Made by a program: the position numbers and the translations under genes
The notes under the pieces: model-generated
What the model was told of the DNA's origin: nothing
What the model saw: the letters and a program-made list of their open reading frames with translations, nothing else
Databases searched by the model: none
Shown: positions 25,159 through 32,788 of the stretch, in pieces
How positions within the stretch are numbered: position 1 is the first letter of the stretch
How the letters are laid out: each line of letters starts with the position of its first letter
Source: JAHDBG01 sp963922315
GTDB taxonomy: Bacteria; Pseudomonadota; Gammaproteobacteria; Chromatiales; Chromatiaceae
DNA length: 62,634 nucleotides
Assembly (NCBI GenBank): GCA_963922315.1
Contig: CAWUID010000006.1
Location: forward strand, 1-62,634
Reading direction: 5' to 3'

Positions 25159-26048
25159 CGACCACCCATCGCAGCGGCTATGTCGCTCTGGTTGGTCGAC
25201 CAAATGTCGGTAAATCGACTCTGCTGAATCGCCTGACCGGGCAAAAGCTGGCCATTACCTCACACAAACCGCAGACCACACGTCACCAGATTCTGGGCAT
25301 TTGCAGCACAGATCAGGCACAAGTGGTGTATATCGACACACCGGGCATCCATCGCAGCCGGGGTAAGGCACTCAGCCACTACCTCAACCAGACCGCGCAA
25401 ACCGCATTGCATGATGTGAACCTGATTGTTTTTGTTTGTCAGGCTCGACAGTGGCAGGACGAAGACGAACTGGTGTTGAACAGAATCCGTGCCAGTCGAC
25501 AGCCGTGCATCGCTGTTGTCAATAAAATAGACCGGGTACCTGATAAAGCTGTTCTATTACCCTTCCTGCAACAACTCGCTGACCGACATACGTTTGCTGC
25601 AATCCTGCCAGTTTCAGCACGTTCTGGCAAACAAGTTGACACGCTAGCGGCGGCGATAGAACAACAGTTGCCGCAGTGCGAACCTCTGTTTCCGTCAGAT
25701 CAGATCACAGATCGGTCGGAGCGTTTTTTTGCAGCTGAACTCCTGCGTGAACAGATCACCCGGCGTTACCATCAGGAACTGCCATATGCGACCAGCGTTG
25801 AAATAGAACAGTTCGTTGCTGAGCCGAATCGTTATCGCATTCATGCGATCATCTGGGTTGAACGCGATAGTCAGCGAGCGATATTGCTTGGCAAACAAGG
25901 CCAGGCTCTGAAGGCAACTGCGACGGCTGCCCGCCAGCAGATGTGCCGGTTTTTCGACACCCGGGTTCATTTGCAGGTCTGGATAAAGGTCAGAAACAGT
26001 TGGTCAGATGACGAAAACAGCCTGGCGCAACTGGGTTATACCTCCTGA
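25155..26048 (+). CDS. era: GTPase Era
   Basis: 297 residues. Era is a GTPase that binds 16S rRNA and helps mature the small ribosomal subunit. G1 is GRPNVGKSTLLNRL, switch and G3 are KPQTTRHQILG and YIDTPGIH, G4 is VVNKIDRV. The C-terminal KH domain reads AIIWVERDSQRAILLGKQGQALK. Translationally coupled to rnc, its partner in rRNA processing. It ends the long fis-to-era run; the next genes are a toxin-antitoxin island. Confidence 0.97.
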   Translation: MTTTHRSGYVALVGRPNVGKSTLLNRLTGQKLAITSHKPQTTRHQILGICSTDQAQVVYIDTPGIHRSRGKALSHYLNQTAQTALHDVNLIVFVCQARQWQDEDELVLNRIRASRQPCIAVVNKIDRVPDKAVLLPFLQQLADRHTFAAILPVSARSGKQVDTLAAAIEQQLPQCEPLFPSDQITDRSERFFAAELLREQITRRYHQELPYATSVEIEQFVAEPNRYRIHAIIWVERDSQRAILLGKQGQALKATATAARQQMCRFFDTRVHLQVWIKVRNSWSDDENSLAQLGYTS

Positions 26049-26115
26049 GCGCCCTGGGATCATCTGTACTTGAAAAGCTATTTAAAATCAGTTAGGGTGA
26101 AATTACTTACCCAAA

Positions 26116-26132
26116 ATACCTATTTTAGGTAT
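26116..26132. promoter_or_regulatory. Palindrome upstream of Phd/VapC genes, candidate operator
   Basis: ATACCTA-TTT-TAGGTAT is a perfect 7-bp inverted repeat with a 3-base spacer, 18 bases before the antitoxin ATG. An outer, looser pair (GGGT at 26095, ACCC at 26109) surrounds the left side. Its place just ahead of a TA operon suits autoregulation by the antitoxin. Confidence 0.5.
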
Positions 26133-26150
26133 AGCTTTCATTTTTGCACT

Positions 26151-26576
26151 ATGGTGACCTTAAAAGTGACACTCAAACAAATCTCTTCTACTGAACTGAA
26201 TAAACGACCAGGGGCCATTCTCCGGAAAGCCCAGACCGAACCTGTAGAGATTACGAGTCGAGGGGAGTCCATTGTCGTGATGTTACCGCTCCAGCAATAT
26301 CAGGCTATGGGTGGTGAACGTTTCAGGCTTTTGAAGCAATTAGAAAAAAACCATCGCCAGGCAAAAGCGAGTGGACTAACACAAAAAACGCTTCAACAAG
26401 TGTTCGCTCATGCTGAACAACCGGAAAGCCAGGGAACGAAAATAGCACGAATACTGGGTGAGTCAAATTTTCTCGGTAATGGCGCTGGGGATGAACTGCG
26501 GGGATATGTTCGTGACTTTCGCGATACTTTTGAATTGCGAAGTCCCCTTGATGTTGATGTTGATGTTCCTTCATGA
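26151..26576 (+). CDS. Phd-type antitoxin with long C-terminal region
   Basis: 141 residues from ATG 26151. The first part (KQISSTELNKRPGAILRKAQTEPVEITSRGESIVVMLPLQQYQAM) is the Phd/prevent-host-death DNA-binding domain. The C-terminal two-thirds is longer than in most Phd proteins (about 80 residues) and ends with an acidic, Asp-rich DVDVDVPS tail, likely part of the toxin-binding region. Stop overlaps the PIN-toxin ATG by four bases. The region is AT-rich relative to era, consistent with a mobile TA module. Confidence 0.82.
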   Translation: MVTLKVTLKQISSTELNKRPGAILRKAQTEPVEITSRGESIVVMLPLQQYQAMGGERFRLLKQLEKNHRQAKASGLTQKTLQQVFAHAEQPESQGTKIARILGESNFLGNGAGDELRGYVRDFRDTFELRSPLDVDVDVPS

Positions 26577-27025
26577 ACTACTTGCTGGATACCAATACTA
26601 TTTCTTACCTCTCTGAACAAGATTCTCCATATTTTGAGCAGGTATCTTCGCGACTGAAACGGGCTGATTATAATGACCGTTTTTTTGCCTCTATACTTTC
26701 TTTTTATGAATTAAAACATGGATATTTTTGCAGTCAATCAGTAGAAAATAAATCCCGGTTTTTGGGCTTTACAAATACCATTGAAACGCTGTTTTCTGTT
26801 GTTCCTCTTTCCCTGCAAGGTGCTGACCTCTTTGGGCAGCTCAAACAGCAGTACCAATCACAAACAGGCATTACCAAAAATGCCATAAAACGACATGATG
26901 TTGACTTTATGCTGGCCAGCACCGCGATTGCAGAAAGCATAGTGCTGGTGAGTAATGATCATATTTTTGAAAACATTCAGCTATTACGAGATGATTTTCA
27001 GCTTGAGAATTGGACAAAATCATGA
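26573..27025 (+). CDS. VapC-type PIN-domain ribonuclease toxin
   Basis: 150 residues starting MNYLLDTNTISYL. PIN acidic residues can be placed: Asp6 in LDTN, the Glu in ILSFYELKHGY, Asp in KRHDVDFMLASTAI and the Asp in LVSNDHIFENI. PIN toxins cleave tRNA or rRNA. Length and motif order are complete, so this copy looks intact, unlike the one at the window start. Co-translated with the Phd-type antitoxin upstream. Confidence 0.85.
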   Translation: MNYLLDTNTISYLSEQDSPYFEQVSSRLKRADYNDRFFASILSFYELKHGYFCSQSVENKSRFLGFTNTIETLFSVVPLSLQGADLFGQLKQQYQSQTGITKNAIKRHDVDFMLASTAIAESIVLVSNDHIFENIQLLRDDFQLENWTKS

Positions 27026-27188
27026 CTACTACATATCCTGGACGAAACGCCCTGTTTTTAGAAGCCCCCTTATGCCATGCGAACCACCAGGAAGTATGAT
27101 CGGGTAGGTGTACGCAAAGCGTACCTTGGCAAAACATAGTTGTCGCCATGTCCCGAGTTTCATCTGGCGGTATGGACGTCGCCAGATC
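27026..27188. repeat. Non-coding stretch with two hairpins, possible interspersed repeat
   Basis: Between the VapC stop and the zeta-like fragment. GTACGC-AAA-GCGTAC (27110-27124) and ATCTGGCG-(10)-CGCCAGAT (27162-27187) are perfect inverted repeats. I find no convincing gene on either strand; frames on the minus strand continue from the zeta fragment but out of frame. It may be an inserted palindromic repeat that replaced the 3' part of the zeta-like gene. No second copy is seen in this window. Confidence 0.45.
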
Positions 27189-27488
27189 TCACGAGGGATA
27201 ACGCGACACCCTGAAATTGACGCTATTGCTTGAAGGTGTCTTCTGAAAATGTTGTGGACAAAGTAAAGACTGTCTGCCATTGATACAATCTTGTACCATT
27301 AATAATGCAGCGCGGCCAGCACTCATTGCTTCGGTATCAACCATAGCAAACGAACCCGTTATATCTTTTGCGATAGCATCAGGATCAATGACTTTAAGCG
27401 CAGGCTCTTTTCTGAATATATTGCGTGTAAAACTGGACTTTCCGGAACCATTAACGCCAGCTATCAGAAACATTTGAGGACGAGACAT
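27189..27488 (-). pseudogene. Zeta-toxin-like P-loop kinase, truncated
   Basis: 99 residues. The start MSRPQMFLIAGVNGSGKSSFTR is a Walker A P-loop, followed by VIDPDAIAKDI and MSAGRAALLMVQDCINGRQS. This is the opening of zeta/PezT-like kinases, which phosphorylate peptidoglycan precursors or nucleotides. A full protein has roughly 190 residues or more; here text after GRQS no longer resembles the family and the frame stops at 27189. The last part thus reads as a deletion or frameshift. It begins 18 bases after a 48-residue small gene, its likely antitoxin partner. Confidence 0.6.
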
Positions 27489-27506
27489 TGCCAGAGATGC
27501 ACTCTA

Positions 27507-27653
27507 TTATTTACTGGTCAATTCTTGTTTGACAAGCTCGTAGGCTTCATCCCCTAACTTTTTAGCGCCTAGTGGGCTTTCAAACTCTTTCACTAAACGC
27601 TCAGCAGCGTGATTTTCATGTTCATGTAATGAATCTTTTGGGTTTTTACTCAT
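27507..27653 (-). CDS. 48-residue small protein, likely antitoxin partner of zeta-like gene
   Basis: Small reading frame, MSKNPKDSLHEHENHAAERL to VKQELTSK, highly charged and predicted helical. It ends 18 bases before the zeta-like P-loop gene on the same strand. Size, charge and position fit the short proteins that precede zeta-like toxins in proteobacteria, but I cannot show homology. There is only a weak purine-rich stretch before the ATG. The function is inferred from context only. Confidence 0.55.
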   Translation of the reverse strand: MSKNPKDSLHEHENHAAERLVKEFESPLGAKKLGDEAYELVKQELTSK

Positions 27654-27759
27654 GCTTTGGATTCCTCTATATTCATATCACATTGATATTGCTGATAAAA
27701 AAGCAAAACGCTTATTCGATCCCGGTTTGATCGCAGCCGCTCACTGTAGTGGCCTGATA

Positions 27760-28016
27760 ATGTTCGCCAGATTATCTAACCTGGCAATTTCTGACTTACA
27801 TGATATTGCAGATTATCTTATTGATAAAGTTTCTGCGGTAAAAAGATGAGATGCTTTCCTGCCAGAAGATATAGCAATTACAATATTTTCTACACAATGG
27901 AAGATGATCATATTTTCATTGTTCGTATCTTGCACAGAAAAAGAGATATTGCCAGTCTTTTCAGAAATTCCCCTGAGCCAGACGGGGCAACCATAACACA
28001 ATCGCCGGGAAGGTAA
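27760..28016 (+). pseudogene. ParE/RelE-family toxin remnant
   Basis: Two pieces in different frames. The first (27760-27849) reads MFARLSNLAISDLHDIADYLIDK, the N-terminal helix of ParE-type toxins. The second, from 27846, reads SNYNIFYTMEDDHIFIVRILHRKRDIASLF, the typical ParE C-terminal beta strands and tail. About 30-40 residues between them are missing and the frame changes, so the gene is dead. The second frame runs on into the 3' end of the TRAP permease gene on the opposite strand. No ParD antitoxin is seen. Confidence 0.55.
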
Positions 28017-29370
28017 TTAACAGCGCAATCGTAATTGCGTCGGCAATAAAAAAGGGTGTGACGCCTTTGAACACATCCTGCACAGACAAATCATCTCTGA
28101 CCCCGGCTACCACAAAACAATTCAGGCCGATCGGTGGGGTGATTAAACAGAATTCGGCCATCTTCACCACCAGAATGCCAAACCAGACAGCGCACATCGG
28201 GCCGGACATACCGAACACACTGTCCGCTGCAGTGACTGCTTCACCTCCATTGAGGGCCATCACGGCGGGGTAAACCACTGGCAGAGTCAGCAACAACATG
28301 CCGATCGCGTCCATAAACATGCCCAGCACTGCGTAGGCCAGCAGGATCAGTATCAGGGTCAGCATCGGGTTCTGGTCTAGTGAAGTGATCCAGTCAGAAA
28401 ATGCGCCAGGCAGGTCGGCAAACCCCAGAAAACGTACATAAATAAGTACGCCCCAGATGATGGTGAAGATCATCACTGCGAGCTTTGCGGATTCCAGTAA
28501 CACTTCAGTCAGTTGTTTCAGCCGCATGCCATGGCGCAGGGCCAGACAGAACACGATAAAGGCACCGATTGCACCGCCTTCGGTCGGGGTGCCCCAGGCA
28601 TCACCGAACGGGTTATACACAAACAGAATAATGATCAGCACTACCGCAACGATGGGGAAGGCGGCTGGTAATGCCTGCAAACGTTCCTGCCAGCGGTAGC
28701 CGGTCACCCGTGGCCCGATGTCTGGTCGCAGGGTAGCCAGGGCCACGATCAGCACACCGTAGACCAGGGCAGAAAATGCACCTGGTACAAATCCTGCCAA
28801 TAACAACCTGCCGACATCCTGTTCCACAATAATCGCATACACCACCAGAATCGCCGACGGCGGGATCAGTGAGGCCAGCGTACCCCCGGCAGCGACAACC
28901 CCGGCGGCAAATTGTTTGTGATAGCCAACGCGTAACATTTCCGGGATTGCAATGCGCGCAAATACGGCTGAAGTTGCCACCGAGGCACCGGATACTGCGG
29001 CAAACCCGGCGGTTGAAAAGACGGTGGCCACTGCCATGCCGCCAGGTAACCAGCCGACCCAGCGTTTAGCTGCCTCGAATAAAGACCGGGTCAGCCCGGC
29101 ATGGTAGGCGAGATAGCCAATCAGAATAAAGGTGGGTATCAGAGACAGGGCCTGAGACGAAATTTTTGAGTGTGGTACCTGTCCGGCAATTTTGCTGGCG
29201 ACCATGAGCGCCCAGCCAAAAGCGGTAGGATCGAATCCCTTTTTCGCCCAGAAAATCCATACCAAACCGATTAAGCCTGCCAGCGCCGCTGCAAACGCGA
29301 CGCGCATCCCCATGATCACCAGCAGCAGCAGGCCGGCGGATACCCACAGTCCGATCTCGACCGAGGTCAT
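27961..29370 (-). CDS. dctM: TRAP transporter large permease, DctM family
   Basis: 469 residues, twelve or so hydrophobic segments. DctM is the ion-coupled channel subunit of TRAP transporters. Typical parts are the N-terminal GLWVSAGLLLLVIMGMRVAFA, SALSLIPTFILIGYLAYHAG-like text, TAGFAAVSGASVATSAVFARIA, and the later LITPPIGLNCFVVAG, a conserved DctM signature. Its start overlaps the dctQ stop by four bases. The C-terminus runs against the ParE remnant. Substrate is probably an organic acid, not determined from sequence. Confidence 0.92.
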   Translation of the reverse strand: MTSVEIGLWVSAGLLLLVIMGMRVAFAAALAGLIGLVWIFWAKKGFDPTAFGWALMVASKIAGQVPHSKISSQALSLIPTFILIGYLAYHAGLTRSLFEAAKRWVGWLPGGMAVATVFSTAGFAAVSGASVATSAVFARIAIPEMLRVGYHKQFAAGVVAAGGTLASLIPPSAILVVYAIIVEQDVGRLLLAGFVPGAFSALVYGVLIVALATLRPDIGPRVTGYRWQERLQALPAAFPIVAVVLIIILFVYNPFGDAWGTPTEGGAIGAFIVFCLALRHGMRLKQLTEVLLESAKLAVMIFTIIWGVLIYVRFLGFADLPGAFSDWITSLDQNPMLTLILILLAYAVLGMFMDAIGMLLLTLPVVYPAVMALNGGEAVTAADSVFGMSGPMCAVWFGILVVKMAEFCLITPPIGLNCFVVAGVRDDLSVQDVFKGVTPFFIADAITIALLITFPAIVLWLPRLAQGNF

Positions 29371-30017
29371 CGTTGTTTCTCTGGGTTCTGGTGGAGCTGC
29401 ACCGTGAAGTCGGTTGCTGTGCTGGCCTGAGTCGCGTGATCCATGCTCAGAGGCACAGCGACAGGACGGTCTGCGTTGTGTATCAGGGCTTTAAAAAAGC
29501 TGCCGATCTGCAACATCACCCGCAAGCCTAAGCTGGTTAATGCCACCGGAATCAAAAGTTTGGCTGGCCACAGCGGGATGCCGATATCCATCGAACTATC
29601 GCGGCTCCACCAGGGCGCCGCCCAGTCAAAGCTGCGGCTGAAGTGTGCCCAGGCACCCCAGATCAGAAATACCACCAGTACCAGAATGGCGAGGCTGGTC
29701 AGGCATTCAAACAGCCATAACAGGCGTCCGTGCAAACGCCCGATTACCAGATCCATACGAATATGCCCGCCATGCCGCTGGGTATACGCAATGCCCAGCA
29801 TGGCAACCAACGGCATCATTTGTTCGATCCAGTCTACATAACCGGGCAGGGGCTGATCGAACAAAGCCCGGCCTACGACAGATACCACAGCAAATACCAT
29901 CAGACTGAAAATTGCCAGACCACTGCACAGTGCCAGGCCGGTTTCGAGCTTGTGCAGCCATTGATCCGCCCGACTCAGCAGACTGTTATCTGTGTGAACT
30001 GATACAGAATCTGTCAT
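29367..30017 (-). CDS. dctQ: TRAP transporter small permease, DctQ family
   Basis: 216 residues with four hydrophobic segments (LALCSGLAIFSLMVFAVVSVVG, MMPLVAMLGIAYTQ, LTSLAILVLVVFLIWGAW, LLIPVALTSLGLRV). PGYVDWIEQ and RHGGHIRMDL are DctQ-like. It carries hydrophilic extensions at both ends. Middle gene of a dctP-dctQ-dctM unit, overlapping dctM and 54 bases after dctP. Confidence 0.88.
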   Translation of the reverse strand: MTDSVSVHTDNSLLSRADQWLHKLETGLALCSGLAIFSLMVFAVVSVVGRALFDQPLPGYVDWIEQMMPLVAMLGIAYTQRHGGHIRMDLVIGRLHGRLLWLFECLTSLAILVLVVFLIWGAWAHFSRSFDWAAPWWSRDSSMDIGIPLWPAKLLIPVALTSLGLRVMLQIGSFFKALIHNADRPVAVPLSMDHATQASTATDFTVQLHQNPEKQR

Positions 30018-30071
30018 ACCTCATCTCCGTCGACTGGCAGATCAGGACCTGCCGGTGTCGCGCATCCGGAA

Positions 30072-31082
30072 TTATTGTGTCGCGATCAGGCTGGTGACAA
30101 AATCGTACAGTGCCTGAGCAGGCACCCCTCTGGCGCGGTTGGTTTGAATCCAGGCCTGAGCTGCCGGGCCTGCGACCTGCTGACGAAACGCATCCAGTTC
30201 AGCCTCGGTATAACGGATTGTCCGAATATTGCGTTCTGTCAGCGCCGGACCCCAGGCATCCATCGTTTTGCCATTGTAGGTCGCAATATAATGATCCAGT
30301 GCTGCGTCTACAGAACCGAGCAGCGCCTGCCGGTGGGTAGCAGATAAACCCGCCAGCGCATCGGTATTCACGACCACTGGACAATTCACGGTGCCCGGAT
30401 TCAGGTTTTGCGTCCACCATGTGCCGGATTCAATCGTGCCGAACGACATATGCGCATGTGGTGCAAACGCCACAGCTTTAACCACGCCGCTATCCAGTGC
30501 CTGGCGCACTTCAGAGGCAGACATGGAAGTTGGTACGGCACCCACCGCGCGCATTGCTTTGCCAATGCCGCCAGTGGCGCGTACACGTAAACCTTGATAT
30601 TCAGCTAAAGTTGCTGGTGCCGGGCCGACACCGACAATGTTGTATTGCGGCAGAGGCGACGGCATCAGCAAGGTGGCATTCCAGCGCGCCATATCTGCGA
30701 TCACTGCCGGGTGCTGATATAGTGCCTGTGATAATTCACGTTCCTGCTGTAAGGTTTGCACACCCAGAAAAGGCAGTTCCAGTACCGTAATCGTCGGGTT
30801 TTTGTCTGCATGGTAGCCGGCGCAGAACTGAGCCATTTCAAAAGCACCGATGGCAATACCATCCAGGTTTTCTTTATTTTTGGATAAACCGCCGTAAGAC
30901 AGATTCAGAGTGAACTCGCCGTTCGTTTTTTGTTCAACCAGTTCGGCGATTTTTTCAACATGTTCCGTGAAGGCCCGGCGTTTGCCCCACAAAGACACAT
31001 TCCATTGTTCGGCAAAGGCGGCACCCGTCAGTATCACTGACAAGATGGCAACAAGGCCCGTTTTCAGGTTGTTGAATCGCAT
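30072..31082 (-). CDS. dctP: TRAP transporter periplasmic substrate-binding protein, DctP family
   Basis: 336 residues from ATG 31082, preceded by AAGGAG; the longer frame upstream is rejected because MRFNNLKTGLVAILSVILTGAAFA is a proper signal peptide. The mature protein opens EQWNVSLWGKRRAFTEHVEKIAELVEQKTNGEFTL, a DctP start. LAEYQGLRVRATGG contains the conserved Arg that binds the carboxylate of most TRAP ligands, and KAVAFAPHAHMSFG follows. First gene of the TRAP operon and thus the point of regulation. Substrate is probably a carboxylic acid, identity unknown. Confidence 0.9.
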   Translation of the reverse strand: MRFNNLKTGLVAILSVILTGAAFAEQWNVSLWGKRRAFTEHVEKIAELVEQKTNGEFTLNLSYGGLSKNKENLDGIAIGAFEMAQFCAGYHADKNPTITVLELPFLGVQTLQQERELSQALYQHPAVIADMARWNATLLMPSPLPQYNIVGVGPAPATLAEYQGLRVRATGGIGKAMRAVGAVPTSMSASEVRQALDSGVVKAVAFAPHAHMSFGTIESGTWWTQNLNPGTVNCPVVVNTDALAGLSATHRQALLGSVDAALDHYIATYNGKTMDAWGPALTERNIRTIRYTEAELDAFRQQVAGPAAQAWIQTNRARGVPAQALYDFVTSLIATQ

Positions 31083-31117
31083 TTCAAGCTCCTTATTTGC
31101 ATTGATGGAAAAAGCAC

Positions 31118-31669
31118 ATGCCACGTTTAACTAAAATTTATACCCGAACCGGTGATCAGGGCACTACCGGACTGGCGAGTGGTGAGCGCATCAGCAAAGA
31201 CCACCCGCGTATTCAGGCGATGGGCGACCTGGATGAACTGAACAGCCTGATCGGCGTTCTGCGTTCTGTCTGCCCGGATGCTGCGGCGCTGGCGCCGAAA
31301 CTGGCTGCGATCCAGCACCGGTTATTTGACCTGGGTGGAGAACTTGCGTTGCCAGATCAGGTTTTTTCGACGAGCGAATGGGTCACAACGCTGGAACACT
31401 GGATTGATGCATTCAATGCTGACTTGCCGTCACTGAAAGAATTTATTTTACCTGCCGGTACCCTGGCTGCTGCGCATTGTCATCATGCCCGCAGCGTGTG
31501 TCGCCGGGCAGAACGCAGCCTGTGGCAGTTATCTGAGCATGAAGCTGTTAATCCGCACAGCCTATGCTATCTGAACCGCTTGTCCGATGTATTGTTCGTG
31601 ATGGCGCGGGTGCTGGCACGGCTCGATGGCGCACAAGAAGTGACCTGGCAACCTGATATCAAGGCCTGA
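31118..31669 (+). CDS. ATP:cob(I)alamin adenosyltransferase, PduO type
   Basis: 183 residues. This enzyme transfers adenosyl to cob(I)alamin to make coenzyme B12. The start MPRLTKIYTRTGDQGTTGL, the MGDLDELNSLIG block, FDLGGELALP and the CRRAERSLW motif with NRLSDVLFVMAR are the PduO/MMAB signature; the GDxGTT loop binds ATP. Divergent from the TRAP operon with a 35-base gap, and three bases before ratA, so probably transcribed with ratA-ratB. No B12-dependent enzyme or B12 riboswitch was recognised near it. Confidence 0.93.
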   Translation: MPRLTKIYTRTGDQGTTGLASGERISKDHPRIQAMGDLDELNSLIGVLRSVCPDAAALAPKLAAIQHRLFDLGGELALPDQVFSTSEWVTTLEHWIDAFNADLPSLKEFILPAGTLAAAHCHHARSVCRRAERSLWQLSEHEAVNPHSLCYLNRLSDVLFVMARVLARLDGAQEVTWQPDIKA

Positions 31670-31671
31670 AC

Positions 31672-32112
31672 ATGTCCACTAAGATTCATAAAACAGCCAT
31701 CGTACCCTATACCGATCAGGCGATGTTTGATCTGGTGCGGGATATCGACCGTTATGCAGAATTTTTACCCTGGTGCAGCCAGGCGGCGGTGTTGCAGGAA
31801 ACGGCACACGATGTGATCGGCCAGATTGAAATTCATCATCTGGGGTTCCGGCAGGCATTCAGCACCCGCAATGTACTCAATCCGCCACATCATATGTCGC
31901 TGGAGTTGCAGGAAGGGCCTTTTAAGACATTTCATGGCGATTGGCAATTTGAACGACTGAACGATGAGGCTTGTAAGGTGAGTCTGACATTGCAGTTTGC
32001 GTTTGCCAATTTTGTGATGCAGTCAGCTTTCGGCAGCATTTTTGAGCAGATTGCCAATACCCTGGTTGACAGTTTTTGCCAGCGTGCGCGTGATATCTAT
32101 GGCTCAGGATGA
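31672..32112 (+). CDS. ratA: RatA-family START/COQ10-like protein
   Basis: 146 residues of the SRPBCC fold. MSTKIHKTAIVPYTDQAMFDLVRDIDRYAEFLPWCSQAAVL is characteristic of RatA (PasT/YfjG), reported in E. coli to bind the 50S subunit and related to COQ10, a ubiquinone-binding protein. FRQAFSTRN and the C-terminal FGSIFEQIANTLVDSFCQRA fit. Lies in the classic ratA-ratB pair, overlapping ratB by 14 bases. The toxin label is historical; a ubiquinone-related role is equally possible. Confidence 0.92.
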   Translation: MSTKIHKTAIVPYTDQAMFDLVRDIDRYAEFLPWCSQAAVLQETAHDVIGQIEIHHLGFRQAFSTRNVLNPPHHMSLELQEGPFKTFHGDWQFERLNDEACKVSLTLQFAFANFVMQSAFGSIFEQIANTLVDSFCQRARDIYGSG

Positions 32113-32392
32113 TCTGATCACCATTGAAGTGGCTTATGCCAGGCCGGATCGGCAACAGATTATTGCGCTTCAGGTCGTGCCCGGTTGTACGATACAGGAC
32201 GCGATCGAACAATCAGGCATGCTGCATCAATATCCTGATATCCGGCTGGATCAGAACAAGGTGGGTATTTTCGGTAAAATCAGTCAGTTGTCTGCACCGT
32301 TACGGGCAGGTGACCGGGTGGAAATTTATCGCCCACTGCTGGCGGATCCAAAAGCAGCGCGTAAAAAGCGCGCCGCCAGAAAGAAAACATAG
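32099..32392 (+). CDS. ratB: RatB/RnfH-family ubiquitin-like protein
   Basis: 97 residues from ATG 32099, inside the 3' end of ratA. The beta-grasp text ITIEVAYARPDRQQIIALQV, GCTIQDAIEQSG, KVGIFGKISQLSAPLRAGDRVEIYRPLLADPKAARKKRAA is the RnfH/RatB (UPF0125) family, function unproven. The basic tail is usual. smpB, often divergent from this pair, is not found; the sequence after the stop is non-coding. Confidence 0.93.
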   Translation: MAQDDLITIEVAYARPDRQQIIALQVVPGCTIQDAIEQSGMLHQYPDIRLDQNKVGIFGKISQLSAPLRAGDRVEIYRPLLADPKAARKKRAARKKT

Positions 32393-32483
32393 TGGGTATG
32401 CGGTAATCCCCAGCTTACACTTTTGCATCTCTCGTGCCGGAAGTGTGTAATCTGATGTGGCCGCTGCCGCAGGTTGCTGGCAG

Positions 32484-32592
32484 GCGCTATCCTGATTGGT
32501 GCTCCGAGGTACGCCAGAATACCCGTCCTTGGGGGCTCGGCTGCGGCCGTCCATGGCCGCAGACGCCCTCGGAGTACCGATCAGGATAACGC
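32484..32592. repeat. 109-base nested inverted repeat
   Basis: The outer arms are 32484-32509 (starting GCGCTATCCTGATTGGTG) and 32567-32592 (ending CGATCAGGATAACGC). They are complementary at 23 of 26 positions, and two of the three mismatches would be G-U pairs in a plus-strand RNA. Inside sits a second perfect stem, CTGCGGCC (32541-32548) and GGCCGCAG (32555-32562), with a six-base loop. Symmetry is seen directly; whether it is transcribed is unknown. Confidence 0.75.
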
Positions 32593-32613
32593 GCCATTGC
32601 AGTGCGATGGGGC

Positions 32614-32656
32614 AACTACCGGCGTGGTTTATTTCCACCAGAGTGATACGGTAGTT
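32614..32656. repeat. Second hairpin downstream of the nested inverted repeat
   Basis: AACTACCG (32614-32621) and CGGTAGTT (32649-32656) are a perfect 8-bp pair. Between them GTGG and CCAC add an inner stem around TTTATTT. It begins 21 bases after the larger palindrome, suggesting one composite structured element. Confidence 0.6.
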
Positions 32657-32788
32657 TGTCGGTTCATTTCCGGCATACGAGCTGTTTGCCACGGTGCTAC
32701 ATAGTTGCGACAACCGCAATGTTGCAGATTTTGTAGTGGGCACGGATACAGGTAAAAGCTACTCGCTTTTGTTAAGAGACGGGTCTTT

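Larger units (their letters stand above)
32393..32788. other. Non-coding region of about 400 bases with nested inverted repeats
   Basis: No convincing gene on either strand. The stretch between ratB and the restriction-modification gene contains two strong palindromic structures, listed separately (32484-32592 and 32614-32656). Reading frames crossing it use unlikely composition and have no family resemblance. It could be an interspersed palindromic repeat or an unrecognised structured RNA. Confidence 0.6.

Noticed and set aside
27029..27280. 83-residue minus-strand frame beside the zeta-like fragment
   Set aside because: It covers the two hairpins and shows only vague likeness to the zeta C-terminus, too weak for a gene call.
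31083..31117. Cobalamin riboswitch ahead of the cobalamin adenosyltransferase gene
   Set aside because: The gap is only 35 bases, too short for the structure.
32300..32743. 147-residue minus-strand frame over the nested palindrome
   Set aside because: It is a product of the inverted-repeat sequence, has no ribosome site and overlaps ratB antisense.
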